In this document: in pieces, positions 45,185 through 52,669 of the stretch
Numbering within the stretch: the stretch's first letter is position 1
How the letters are laid out: each line of letters begins with the position of its first letter
From: Chelativorans petroleitrophicus
GTDB taxonomy: Bacteria > Pseudomonadota > Alphaproteobacteria > Rhizobiales > Rhizobiaceae
Length of the DNA stretch: 52,669 bases
Direction of reading: 5' to 3'
NCBI RefSeq assembly: GCF_025398195.1
Contig: NZ_JAODNV010000021.1
Span: 1 to 52,669, forward strand
Position numbers and translations under genes: made by a program
Notes under the pieces: generated by a model
The model's database searches: none
Seen by the model: only the letters and a program-made list of their open reading frames with translations
What the model was told of the DNA's origin: nothing

Positions 45185-46479
45185 AAACCGAAATCAGACA
45201 CGTACGAGCCCGGGCAGTCTGGGATTCCAGAGGCAGACCGACAGTGGAGGCGGAAGTCGAGTTGGCCGACGGTTCCGTGGGGCGCGCGATAGCGCCGGCC
45301 GGCGCTTCGGTGGGCTCGGGCGAGGCGCTCGATCTGCGCGACGGGGGCGATGCACTCGGCGGCTTCGGTGTCGATCGGGCCGTGGGGAACGTGAAGGGCG
45401 AAATCGCCGCCGCCCTCGCCGGGCACGACGCAGCCGACCAGCAGGCGATCGACAAACTGCTGACCGAACTCGACGGCACGCCGCAGAAGTCGCGTCTCGG
45501 CGGCAACGCAATGGTCGCGACCTCGATGGCGGTACTCAAGGCAGCCGCCGCGTCCGCCGGCCTGCCGCTTTATCTCTATCTAGCACAGGGCCGCGGGATG
45601 AGTGTGCCCCTGCCACAGATCCAGATCTTCGGCGGAGGCAGTCACGCGGCAGGGCGCGTGGACATCCAGGATTTCCTGGTCGTCTGTGCCAACGCGGGCA
45701 GCGTTGCCGATGCGTTTCGCAAAACGGCCGAGGTCTATCGGTCGGCTGGCGAGTTGATGGCAGCCGCCGGCAAGCGTCACGGGGTTGCCGACGAAGGGGG
45801 TTGGTGGCCCGATTTCGACAGCAACGAGCAGGTGCTGGACGCGCTGATGCGCGCAATCGAAGGCGCGGGGCTCATGCCGGGCGACGATGTTTTCATCGTC
45901 CTCGATATCGCGGCGTCGGAGTTCGGCTCCAAGGGCCGGTATACGCTCGGGCTCGAACGGAGAACCCTGGATACGGACGGGCTTGGCGAGCTACTTGGCC
46001 GCTGGATCGAGCGCTATCCGATCGTCTCCATCGAGGACCCGTTTGCGGAGGATGACGAGGCCGGCTTCCGGGCTTTCACTGCCGCATATGGCCACCGGGT
46101 GCAGATTGTCGGGGACGATCTGCTGGTCACCAACGCGGAGCGGGTGAAGGCTGCCGCGTCGAAAGGCCTTGCGACGTGCGTGCTGCTCAAGCCGAACCAG
46201 GCGGGCACGGTGTCCGAGGCGGTGGCTGCATTGGAGGCTGCGAGGGAAGCCGGGTTTGCGACGATCGTGTCGGCGCGGTCGGGCGAAAGCGAGGATACAA
46301 CCATCGCTCACCTCGCAACCGGCTGGAACGCCGGACAGATCAAGGTCGGCTCCATGAGCCGCGGCGAGCGCACCGCCAAGTGGAATGAGCTTATCCGGAT
46401 CGAGGAAGCACTGGCAGGAAGCGCTCGCTTTGCCGGCTGGGAAGGGCTCAAGATTGAAAGAAGGGGCGCCCTGAGATGA
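45181..46479 (+). CDS. Divergent enolase paralogue
   Basis: Encodes 432 residues, full enolase length and architecture. Metal ligands remain in VLDIAASEFG, SIEDPFAED and QIVGDDLLV. The general base lysine is in LLKPNQAGT, the second lysine in GQIKVGS, the Glu in ADEGGWWPDF and the active-site His in GGSHAAGRVDIQ. Two active-site positions differ from glycolytic enolase: the QEF glutamate is Asp (VDIQDF), and the strongly conserved SHRSGE is SARSGE, losing the substrate-contacting His. It is embedded in a catabolic operon behind a kinase, so it is not the housekeeping enzyme. It probably dehydrates a related phospho-acid. Confidence 0.82.
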   Translation: MKTEIRHVRARAVWDSRGRPTVEAEVELADGSVGRAIAPAGASVGSGEALDLRDGGDALGGFGVDRAVGNVKGEIAAALAGHDAADQQAIDKLLTELDGTPQKSRLGGNAMVATSMAVLKAAAASAGLPLYLYLAQGRGMSVPLPQIQIFGGGSHAAGRVDIQDFLVVCANAGSVADAFRKTAEVYRSAGELMAAAGKRHGVADEGGWWPDFDSNEQVLDALMRAIEGAGLMPGDDVFIVLDIAASEFGSKGRYTLGLERRTLDTDGLGELLGRWIERYPIVSIEDPFAEDDEAGFRAFTAAYGHRVQIVGDDLLVTNAERVKAAASKGLATCVLLKPNQAGTVSEAVAALEAAREAGFATIVSARSGESEDTTIAHLATGWNAGQIKVGSMSRGERTAKWNELIRIEEALAGSARFAGWEGLKIERRGALR

Positions 46480-46580
46480 GCCCGAAGCCCGCAATCGAGA
46501 ACGGTTTCAGGCACTACGGCAGGCATGCTGCCGCAATGGGTTGCCTGCGGCGATAGCCTGAGAGCTGGGAGGAGAAGAGC

Positions 46581-47510
46581 ATGGGCCAGCAGGAATTCGC
46601 GCTCTTAGAGGAAAGGCTCGATCTTCCAAAGGGGGCGTGGGCGCGCGCCTTGCGCAAGACATTGCGGCGCGGGGGGCAAGCGGTGCTCGGGCTGACGCAG
46701 GGCCGCCAGCGCTGCTATGTCTATCCCCTCTATACGCCTGCGGGCTTTGCGGTGACATCCGAAAGCCCCGCCGACCATCCGCATCACAATTCCTTCTGGA
46801 TCGCGGCCGACCACCTGCACTGTCGCATGCCCGTCGCCGACGGCAAATGGGAGGAATACACCTACAATTTCTATGTGGACGAGACGTTTCAGGGCCGCGC
46901 GCCGGGGCGGCTGATCGAGATCGACTCCAGGCTCGCCGCCGAGGGCCCCGGAGGCTGCCGCATCGAACAGGAGATCGAATGGCGCGGTCCGGTCGAATGG
47001 GCGGCACCGGCGGGACGGCTCGCAGCGGTCGAGCAGCGCACCATTCGACTTTCCGTGGAGGAGCGCTGCCACGTGATCGACGTGGAATCGCGGCTCGAAG
47101 CGCGCGAGTTCGACTTTTCGCTGGGCCCCACACGCCACGCCTATTTCAACCTGCGCGTCGCCGACTCCATGACCGTGGCCAATGGCGGCACTGTTCGGGA
47201 CGATCAGGGACGGACGGGCGGAAGCGGCGTTACCGGTGCAGATGCGAAATGGGTCTGTTACGAAGGACCGGTCGGCGGCGGGCACCGCGCCGGGGTAGCC
47301 GTGTTTCCGCACCCTACCGATCACGCCGACCTTTCCTGGTTCGTGACGGACTGGGGCGTGATCACCGTTGGGCCGTTCCGCCTGAAGGGCACAGTTGTGC
47401 TGCGCGGGGAGGCGCTTATTGCCCGGTACCGGGTGATCGTATTCGACGGGGAGATGAAAGTGGAAGAGGTTGCCGGACGCTTCCTCCAGTACGTCAAGGA
47501 GGGGGCATGA
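46581..47510 (+). CDS. DUF6807 (PmoA-like) family protein
   Basis: Encodes 309 residues. ESPADHPHHNSFWIAADHLH near residue 60 is the conserved histidine stretch of this family, with GPTRHAYFNLRVADSM near 187 and VAVFPHPTDHADLSWFVTDWG near 231. The family was named for methane oxygenase similarity but is common in sugar catabolic clusters beside Gfo/Idh proteins. Its chemistry is unknown, and a metal or sugar-binding role is only suggested by the histidines. A strong GGGAGGAG precedes the ATG at 46581. It is followed by the TRAP genes. Confidence 0.8.
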   Translation: MGQQEFALLEERLDLPKGAWARALRKTLRRGGQAVLGLTQGRQRCYVYPLYTPAGFAVTSESPADHPHHNSFWIAADHLHCRMPVADGKWEEYTYNFYVDETFQGRAPGRLIEIDSRLAAEGPGGCRIEQEIEWRGPVEWAAPAGRLAAVEQRTIRLSVEERCHVIDVESRLEAREFDFSLGPTRHAYFNLRVADSMTVANGGTVRDDQGRTGGSGVTGADAKWVCYEGPVGGGHRAGVAVFPHPTDHADLSWFVTDWGVITVGPFRLKGTVVLRGEALIARYRVIVFDGEMKVEEVAGRFLQYVKEGA

Positions 47511-47552
47511 ATTTTCGCGCTTCCGGCGCAGTGCGCTGCTTGTGCGGGGCTG

Positions 47553-47567
47553 CGTATTCTAGTATCC
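47553..47567. promoter_or_regulatory. Putative GntR/FCD operator before the TRAP genes
   Basis: CGTATTCTAGTATCC here is, read on the other strand, one mismatch from GGATACTAGCATACG at 51490-51504. The motif has an imperfect CTAG-centred symmetry. It lies about 57 bases before the TRAP binding-protein gene and may be bound by the FCD regulator at 50579-51361. Confidence 0.6.
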
Positions 47568-47582
47568 CAACCATGGAAAGCT

Positions 47583-47606
47583 GGCTTCGGAATGGGCTCC
47601 GAAGCC
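47583..47606 (+). other. Hairpin in the TRAP leader
   Basis: GGCTTCGG (47583-47590) pairs perfectly with CCGAAGCC (47599-47606), just before the GGGAGGAG ribosome site and followed by TTTC. It could attenuate transcription or protect the TRAP mRNA. Confidence 0.4.
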
Positions 47607-47623
47607 TTTCGGGAGGAGAAGAC

Positions 47624-48646
47624 ATGACCATCAATACGAAGATCAACAGGCGTTTTGTGCTTAGCGCAGGGGCCGCGGTTCTCGCCGCGCCGGCTCTTGT
47701 TGGCCGGGCCTTCGGCCAGGACGTTTACGAGATGCGCATTGCGCATACGGAGGGCATCGGCACGCCGATCACCAATGCGTTCGACAAGTAGGCCACGGTG
47801 CTGAACGAGCGCAGCGGCGGCCGCATCAACGCCCAGCATTTCCCGGCGGCTCAGCTCGGGGGCCTGTCGGAGCTTCTGGAAGGCAGCCGCATCGGCACCA
47901 TCCAGGTCACCACGGCAGGTCCCGACAGCGAGGAGGCCATCGCTCCTGAAATCGCCGCCTTCGGTGGTGCGCCCGGCTTCATCTACAAGAGCGAGGAGCA
48001 TGTGGATGCCGTGCTGCAGGGCGAACTCGGCCAGCAGGTCTCGGACATTGCCCGGGCCAAGACCGGTGTCGAATTCGTCGCCTACGGCGAAACAGGCTTC
48101 CGCCACATCCTCTCCAAGAACCCAGTGCATTCGCTCGACGATCTCAACGGGCTCAAGATCCGCGTGCCGGAGCTCAAGATCTGGGTGGATTTCTGGACGC
48201 TTCTCGGCGCTGCGCCGACCCCGCTGCCCTACTCGGAGCAGTATTCGGCCCTTTCGACGGGGATCATCGACGCGATCGATTCTGACGTGTTCTCCATCGT
48301 AGGCTTCAAGTTCTATGAACAGGCGCCGCATCTGACGCTCACCGGCCACTGGTTCCTGCCCAAGGCGGTTCGCGTCAACGCCGCCTGGTTGGATAGCCTG
48401 CCGGAGGATCTGCAGACGCTGGTTCGCGAGAGCGCGAAGGAAGTCTTCGCCGAACAGCGCGCCATCAACCGCGCAAATGCCGATAAGACGCTCGAGGAAC
48501 TCAAGACGCTTGGGGTCCAAGTCTATGAACTGCCGGCGGAGGAGCGGGCGCGCATGGAAGAGCTGACCGCGCCGCTTTTCGACGAGTTCGGCTCAAAGAG
48601 TCCCGAAACCGCTGAGATGATCAAGAAGATCCGCGATCTGGGCTGA
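47624..48646 (+). pseudogene. TRAP transporter binding protein DctP, interrupted by one in-frame amber codon
   Basis: The frame from ATG 47624 to the stop at 48646 is 340 codons. It is broken only by TAG at 47789-47791, codon 56, and reading continues in the same frame without any shift. Codons 1-31 form a twin-arginine-like signal peptide (NRRFVLSAGAAVLAAPALVG). The rest is a complete DctP, with INAQHFPAAQLGG, ETGFRHILSKNPVHSLDDLNGLKIRVPE and YSEQYSALSTGIIDAID. A one-base change from TGG (Trp) would explain the stop, as would a sequencing error. If real, the gene gives only a short peptide; restarting at GTG 47798 would lose the signal. The permease gene after it is intact. Confidence 0.75.
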
Positions 48647-48675
48647 CCGTCGCGCTCTGGATGCGGGGAGACCTG

Positions 48676-50556
48676 ATGGGCATGTCCTATGCGGATAGCG
48701 ATGCCACACCTGCGGGTGTGGCATCGGAAAAGACATTGACAGGCGTGGCCGGGGTTCTCGACCGCATCCTGGAAACGATCTGCGTCGCGCTGCTTGTGGT
48801 GGCGATCAGCGTGTCCCTGCTGCAGGTGACGATGCGCTATGGTTTCCATGCGGCGCTGCCGTGGCCCGAGGAGCTGGCCGTCTGGGCTTTCGCCTGGGCG
48901 ACCTTCCTCGGCATGGCGCTTGCGACGGGGCGTGAGGCCCATATACGCATTGACATTCTTGCGAACCGCCTGCCTGCCGGAGTGCAGCGATGGCACCCGC
49001 CAGCGGTCAACGCGGTCATCGCCGCGGCGAGCTTCATGCTGGTCGTTCACGGCACCGAATATGTCATGCGGGCGATTCAGGTGTCGCCGGCCCTGCAATG
49101 GCCCATGCGGTGGTTCTTTCTGGCCGTTCCCGTGGGCGGTGCGCTGAACCTCCTCTTCCTTCTCCTCCCGCGTTCCGACCGGTCGCTGGCGCAGAGCGTG
49201 TCGGCCGTCATTCTGGGCCTGGCGATCTATCTCGCCGTTCGCCACGGCGCAGGCTATGTCTTCGACCAGAAAGACAGCGGCGCGGTGCTGCTCATCACAG
49301 CACTAATTCTGGTTTGCCTCGGCGTTCCCATTGCCTTTGCGATGGCGTTCGGAACCTTCGCCGCCTTCGCGCCGCTCGCGAACATTCTGCTGGTCACCGT
49401 CAGCCAGAACATGGCGGCGTCACTGAACTCCTTCACGCTTCTGGCCATTCCCTTCTTCATTCTTGCGGCGGCGGTCATGAATGCGGGCGGCATCACGCCC
49501 CGTCTCATCGAGCTCGCAACAAAGCTCGTGGGGCATTTCCGCGGCGGGCTCGGCCAGGCGAATGTGGTCACCAACACGCTTCTGGCGGGCGTTTCGGGCT
49601 CGTCCACGGCGGATGCCTCCACCGTTGCCAAGCTGATGGTTCCCGAAATGGCCGAGCGGGGCTATTCGCGGCCCTTCGGCGCCGCGCTGACGGCTTCAGG
49701 CGCGACCATCGCCAATCTGATCCCGCCAAGCCTCGGGCTCATCATCTACGGGTCTCTGGCCTCCGTATCCGTCGGCGCGCTGTTCGTGGCGACGATCGTA
49801 CCCGGCCTCCTGGTTGCGGCAGGCTTGATAAGCACGGTCTATGTGATTTCACGCCGGCGCGGCTTCGGCGGCGATCTGCCCAAGGCATCGCTGCCAGACC
49901 GCATGAGCTCGTTTTTCGTTGCGATTCCCGCGCTGATCCTGCCGCTGCTGATCGTGGGCGGCGTGCGGTTCGGCGTCTTCACCGCGACGGAAGCGGGTGC
50001 CGCGGCTTTCGCCTATGCCCTCGTTTGCGGTTTCCTGTTCTACCGGAAGCTGACGCCCGGAAACCTGCTCGCCGCCATCCGCGAGTCGGTGATGGATACG
50101 GTCGTAATCGTCGTCATCATTGCCGCTGCCGCACCCTTTGCCTGGGTGCTTGCATTCGAGCAGGTGCCGCAGAAGATCGCCCGCTCTTTCGCGCTTCTGT
50201 CAGACAGCCCCATCATCCTCATGCTCATCGTCAACCTGTTCCTGCTCGTCGTGGGGCTGTTCATGGAGATGATCGCATCGCTGATCATTCTCGTGCCGAT
50301 TTTGGTTCCCATCGTCACGGCGGCGGGGGTCGATCCGATCCATTTCGGTATCGTGATCGTCATGAACCTCGTCATCGGCGCGCTGACGCCGCCGCTCGGG
50401 GTGCTGATCTTCACCACGGCGCGCGTGAGCCGGGCCAACCTGAACGAGACATTCAAGGCCGTTGTGCCCTTCGTACTCGTTCTCGTCTTTGTTCTGATGC
50501 TGGTGACCTACGTGCCTGCCTTCTCCCTGGTTCCACTTGAGTGGCTGGGTCCGTAG
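48676..50556 (+). CDS. Fused TRAP transporter permease DctQ-DctM
   Basis: Encodes 626 residues in one frame. The first 180 or so are the four-span DctQ-type small subunit (PWPEELAVWAFAWATFLGMA near 60). The remainder is the many-span DctM large subunit (GVSGSSTADASTVAKLMVPEM near 310, with IPPSLGLIIYGS near 350). TRAP systems use ion gradients to import acids or sugars captured by a binding protein. ATG 48676 follows GGGGAG, with ATG 48661 an alternative. It is convergent with the FCD regulator gene. Confidence 0.9.
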   Translation: MGMSYADSDATPAGVASEKTLTGVAGVLDRILETICVALLVVAISVSLLQVTMRYGFHAALPWPEELAVWAFAWATFLGMALATGREAHIRIDILANRLPAGVQRWHPPAVNAVIAAASFMLVVHGTEYVMRAIQVSPALQWPMRWFFLAVPVGGALNLLFLLLPRSDRSLAQSVSAVILGLAIYLAVRHGAGYVFDQKDSGAVLLITALILVCLGVPIAFAMAFGTFAAFAPLANILLVTVSQNMAASLNSFTLLAIPFFILAAAVMNAGGITPRLIELATKLVGHFRGGLGQANVVTNTLLAGVSGSSTADASTVAKLMVPEMAERGYSRPFGAALTASGATIANLIPPSLGLIIYGSLASVSVGALFVATIVPGLLVAAGLISTVYVISRRRGFGGDLPKASLPDRMSSFFVAIPALILPLLIVGGVRFGVFTATEAGAAAFAYALVCGFLFYRKLTPGNLLAAIRESVMDTVVIVVIIAAAAPFAWVLAFEQVPQKIARSFALLSDSPIILMLIVNLFLLVVGLFMEMIASLIILVPILVPIVTAAGVDPIHFGIVIVMNLVIGALTPPLGVLIFTTARVSRANLNETFKAVVPFVLVLVFVLMLVTYVPAFSLVPLEWLGP

Positions 50557-50578
50557 GGACGGGAAGGTCGCTTCAGCC

Positions 50579-51361
50579 TCAGCCCAGGCTTTCGGCCGCC
50601 GGCTGGGCGGCCGGAGTGCCGGGCTGATCCGCAGAGGGCGCTTTGGCAAGAGGGGAGTCTGCGAGCTTGTCCAGCGCATCGAAGACCGTGCTCACGTGAG
50701 CGCGCATGAGGCGCACGACCTCGATGCGGTCGCCCTCTGAGGCCGCCCGGAGGATTTCGACATGCTCCCGGTAAGCTTGCTCCGACCGCCCCGGGATCGA
50801 GCCCATGAGCTGCAGCCGGGCGCGGTCGACATGGGGCTTGACGATCTGCACCAGCCGCCAGGCGGCGGGCACACCTGCGACTTCAGCCAAAAGGGCGTGG
50901 AAGCGGTCGTCATGGCGATAGAAGGCCAGGTAGTCGTCGCGCTTGCAGGCCTCCCTTTGAGCCGCCAGTACCGCCTCGAAACGCGCGGGGTGGAACGGTG
51001 CCGAGGCAAGCCGCTCCGCAACCTGGCATTCGAGGGCGCTGCGGCAGAACACCGCCTCCACGATCTTGCCCACATTCACGGGAGCAACCACCGAACCCAC
51101 CTGCGGCCGGGTCTCGATCAGATCCTCGGCGGCCAGACGCTGGAGCGCGGCGCGGAGGGGCGTGCGGCTTATGCGGAGGAGGGCGGCAAGATCGGCCTCC
51201 ACAAGCGGCGCCTCGGGCGGCAGCCGGTTGTCGATGATCCTCTCGCGCAGCAGGCTGTAGACCTGAGCGACAATGGGGAGGCTCCGATCCAGATCGGCAC
51301 CGGCGAGCGCCTCCCCGATATCAAAACCCGCCAGGGTCCTTTTCCTGCGCGGCATCTGCAT
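50579..51361 (-). CDS. GntR/FadR-type (FCD domain) regulator
   Basis: Encodes 260 residues. A winged helix lies at residues 28-90 (VEADLAALLRISRTPLRAAL), followed by an FCD effector domain (RHDDRFHALLAEVAG, HVDRARLQLM, YREHVEIL) with the histidines that usually bind a metal and acid ligand. GAGG precedes ATG 51361. It is divergent from the Gfo/Idh gene, with the shared 15-bp motif in between, and convergent with the TRAP permease gene. Regulation of transporter and oxidoreductase together is inferred from the motif copies. Confidence 0.85.
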   Translation of the reverse strand: MQMPRRKRTLAGFDIGEALAGADLDRSLPIVAQVYSLLRERIIDNRLPPEAPLVEADLAALLRISRTPLRAALQRLAAEDLIETRPQVGSVVAPVNVGKIVEAVFCRSALECQVAERLASAPFHPARFEAVLAAQREACKRDDYLAFYRHDDRFHALLAEVAGVPAAWRLVQIVKPHVDRARLQLMGSIPGRSEQAYREHVEILRAASEGDRIEVVRLMRAHVSTVFDALDKLADSPLAKAPSADQPGTPAAQPAAESLG

Positions 51362-51489
51362 TATCCTCGTCTTTCAGGCCCGGATCGTCGCTGTTCCCGC
51401 TTCAACGGCGTACGCCTTGCATGGCCAGTTCCAAGGCGGCGTGTACAACAGGCGAAACCACGATCACGCGCCTTGCCACCAGACACACT

Positions 51490-51504
51490 GGATACTAGCA
51501 TACG
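51490..51504. promoter_or_regulatory. Second copy of the putative FCD operator
   Basis: GGATACTAGCATACG matches the reverse strand of 47553-47567 with one mismatch. It lies 34 bases upstream of the Gfo/Idh ATG and about 130 bases upstream of the regulator start, so it could control both. Confidence 0.6.
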
Positions 51505-51537
51505 ATTAAACTTGCTGCCGAGGGAAGAGACGCAAGC

Positions 51538-52554
51538 ATGATCAAGGTCGGCATTGTCGGCGCTGGAATGGTGGCCGGCACGCATGTGCGCGCTTTGCAG
51601 GATCTGCAGGACATCGCGACGGTGGTAGGCGTCCATGCCCGGAACACGGAGCGGCTCACACGCTTCTGCGAGGCGCACAGGCTGCAGGCGGCGGTCACGC
51701 TCGACGATCTCTTCGACCGAGGTGTCGATGCGCTGATCGTTCTCACGCCGCCCAACGCGCGGCGGGAGATCGTGGCGCGCGCCGCCGAGGCATCGAAGCA
51801 CGTGCTCCTGGAAAAGCCGATCGAGCGGAATACCGAAAACGCGACGGAACTGGTGGAGCTGTGCGAGCGTGCTGGCGTGACGCTCGGAGTCGTGTTTCAG
51901 AATCGGTTTCGCGAATCCTCGCAAAAGCTCCTGTCTTTTCTCGCGGAAAAGCGGTTCGGGGAGCTCGCCAGCGCGCAGGCGCTGGTGCCGTGGTGGCGTC
52001 CGCAAAGCTATTATGACGAGCCGGGACGCGGCACCTATGCGCGCGACGGCGGCGGCGTCCTGATCAGCCAGGCGATCCACACGCTCGATCTTCTCCAGGT
52101 CTTTACGGGGCCGGTTGCGTCCGTTCAGGCGATGGCCGGAACGACCAAGCTCCATCGCATGGAGGCGGAAGATTTCGTCGCCGGCGGGGTGATGTTCGCC
52201 TCGGGCGCGATCGGCGCCGTGGTGGCGACTACGGCCTCCTATCCCGGCCAGGCCGAAACGATCGTGCTCGACTATGAAACCGCGTCGGTGCGGCTGCAAT
52301 CCGGCGTGCTGGAAATCAACCATCACGACGGGCGGACCGAACGGTTCGGCGAGCCCTCGGGAACGGGCGGCGGCGCCGATCCGATGGCGTTTCCGCACCA
52401 CTGGCACGCCGCGGCGCTGCGCGATTTCCTGGAAGCCATACGCGACGGCGGCCAGCCGGTGGTGACCGGGCGGGAGGGCCTGAAGGTGCACCGCCTCATC
52501 GATGCGCTCGTTACCTCGGCAAGACTCGGCAAGCGCGTCGAGATCGCGGGCTGA
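51538..52554 (+). CDS. Gfo/Idh/MocA-family oxidoreductase
   Basis: Encodes 338 residues. The N-terminal IKVGIVGAGMVAGTHVRAL is the cofactor fold, VLLEKPIERN near residue 91 the EKP motif, and GGGVLISQAIHTLDLLQ near 172 the substrate-domain motif. It oxidises or reduces a sugar-type substrate with NAD(P). Its promoter shares a motif with the TRAP genes, so transporter and enzyme probably serve the same substrate as the 41-50 kb cluster or a close relative of it. Confidence 0.87.
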   Translation: MIKVGIVGAGMVAGTHVRALQDLQDIATVVGVHARNTERLTRFCEAHRLQAAVTLDDLFDRGVDALIVLTPPNARREIVARAAEASKHVLLEKPIERNTENATELVELCERAGVTLGVVFQNRFRESSQKLLSFLAEKRFGELASAQALVPWWRPQSYYDEPGRGTYARDGGGVLISQAIHTLDLLQVFTGPVASVQAMAGTTKLHRMEAEDFVAGGVMFASGAIGAVVATTASYPGQAETIVLDYETASVRLQSGVLEINHHDGRTERFGEPSGTGGGADPMAFPHHWHAAALRDFLEAIRDGGQPVVTGREGLKVHRLIDALVTSARLGKRVEIAG

Positions 52555-52575
52555 ATATACCAAGTCCCGGCAGAC

Positions 52576-52669
52576 TTTGCGCACCCGCGGGTGAGCCTGT
52601 AGGTCTTCTTCCGATTGATGGCCCAGCCCTCCCGCCGCAGCAGGACATGCACGCGCCGGTAGCCGAAGC
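52576..52669 (-). mobile_element. Degenerate fragment of an IS3-family transposase (orfB)
   Basis: Minus-strand reading from the window edge gives FGYRRVHVLLRREGWAINRK then KTYRL, the HTH_21 region of IS3-family OrfB. The typical continuation YREEGLxVRK is broken: RLTR is followed by an apparent short deletion and frame change to VRK (52584-52576), after which similarity stops close to the oxidoreductase end. The element is cut by the window edge and already decayed here. Confidence 0.7.

Noticed and set aside
47789-47791. TAG in the TRAP binding-protein gene read as pyrrolysine
   Set aside because: There is no pylT or pylS gene in the window and alphaproteobacteria are not known to use this code; a Trp-to-stop change or base-call error is simpler.
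1-52669. CRISPR arrays, tRNA or rRNA genes, integrase or attachment sites
   Set aside because: I looked for regularly spaced repeats, tRNA T-loops and integrase motifs on both strands and saw none that hold up.

Overview
The window is GC-rich, tightly packed bacterial DNA. ATG, GTG and TTG starts, ATGA-type overlaps and long antisense open frames are frequent. Gene content (sulfolactate sulfo-lyase, TRAP, TTT and CUT1 sugar ABC transporters, fused CysNC, AraD1/GguC, an Omp25/31-like porin tail, DUF2793) points to an alphaproteobacterium of the Hyphomicrobiales, probably a Mesorhizobium/Phyllobacteriaceae relative. That placement is inference. The region is almost entirely catabolic and accessory, with a defence-type helicase at the left edge and an IS3-family scrap at the right edge.

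Left edge (1-5.7 kb): the 3' part of a very large helicase with a DUF1998-type cysteine cluster, best matching the Druantia DruE type. A 59-residue zinc-ribbon gene overlapping a Nudix-like gene follows, closed by strong hairpins. Sulfonate block (5.7-19.4 kb): a minus-strand operon suyA-suyB-sulfate exporter-slcC-comC turns sulfolactate into pyruvate and sulfite, and a divergent GntR regulator lies beside it. A 21-bp operator at this promoter recurs exactly, inverted, between two further divergent operons. These are aldolase plus SMP-30 lactonase on one side and, on the other, a sugar ABC transporter, an SDR dehydrogenase, its ATPase and a galactonate-dehydratase-like enzyme. Together the enzymes read as an Entner-Doudoroff-like route whose end product feeds sulfolactate cleavage, so I propose a sulfo-sugar regulon with an enolase-superfamily dehydratase.

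19.4-28.2 kb: a GntR-TctC-TctA-TctB-mandelate-racemase-family operon for an acid-sugar-like substrate, a formylglycine-generating enzyme, an orphan DUF2793/C1q-like phage or GTA-type protein and a phosphomannomutase. 28.5-32.2 kb: cysD-cysNC-cysQ for sulfate activation. 32.2-38.4 kb: a PfkB sugar kinase and a galactose/arabinose oxidation cluster (AraD1, galactose dehydrogenase, ketoglutarate-semialdehyde dehydrogenase, DgoK, DgoA). 38.4-39.2 kb: a small lipoprotein and an outer-membrane protein remnant.

39.2-52.6 kb: a LacI-controlled operon of unknown substrate. It holds two-domain oxidoreductase, TIM-barrel isomerase, 2-hydroxyacid dehydrogenase, APH-type kinase, a divergent enolase paralogue with an altered active site, a DUF6807 protein and a TRAP transporter whose binding-protein gene carries one in-frame amber codon. 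A GntR/FCD regulator and another Gfo/Idh oxidoreductase follow. A 15-bp motif recurs before the TRAP genes and before the last oxidoreductase, tying them to the FCD regulator. This cluster is the best candidate for an undescribed pathway, next to the sulfo-sugar regulon.
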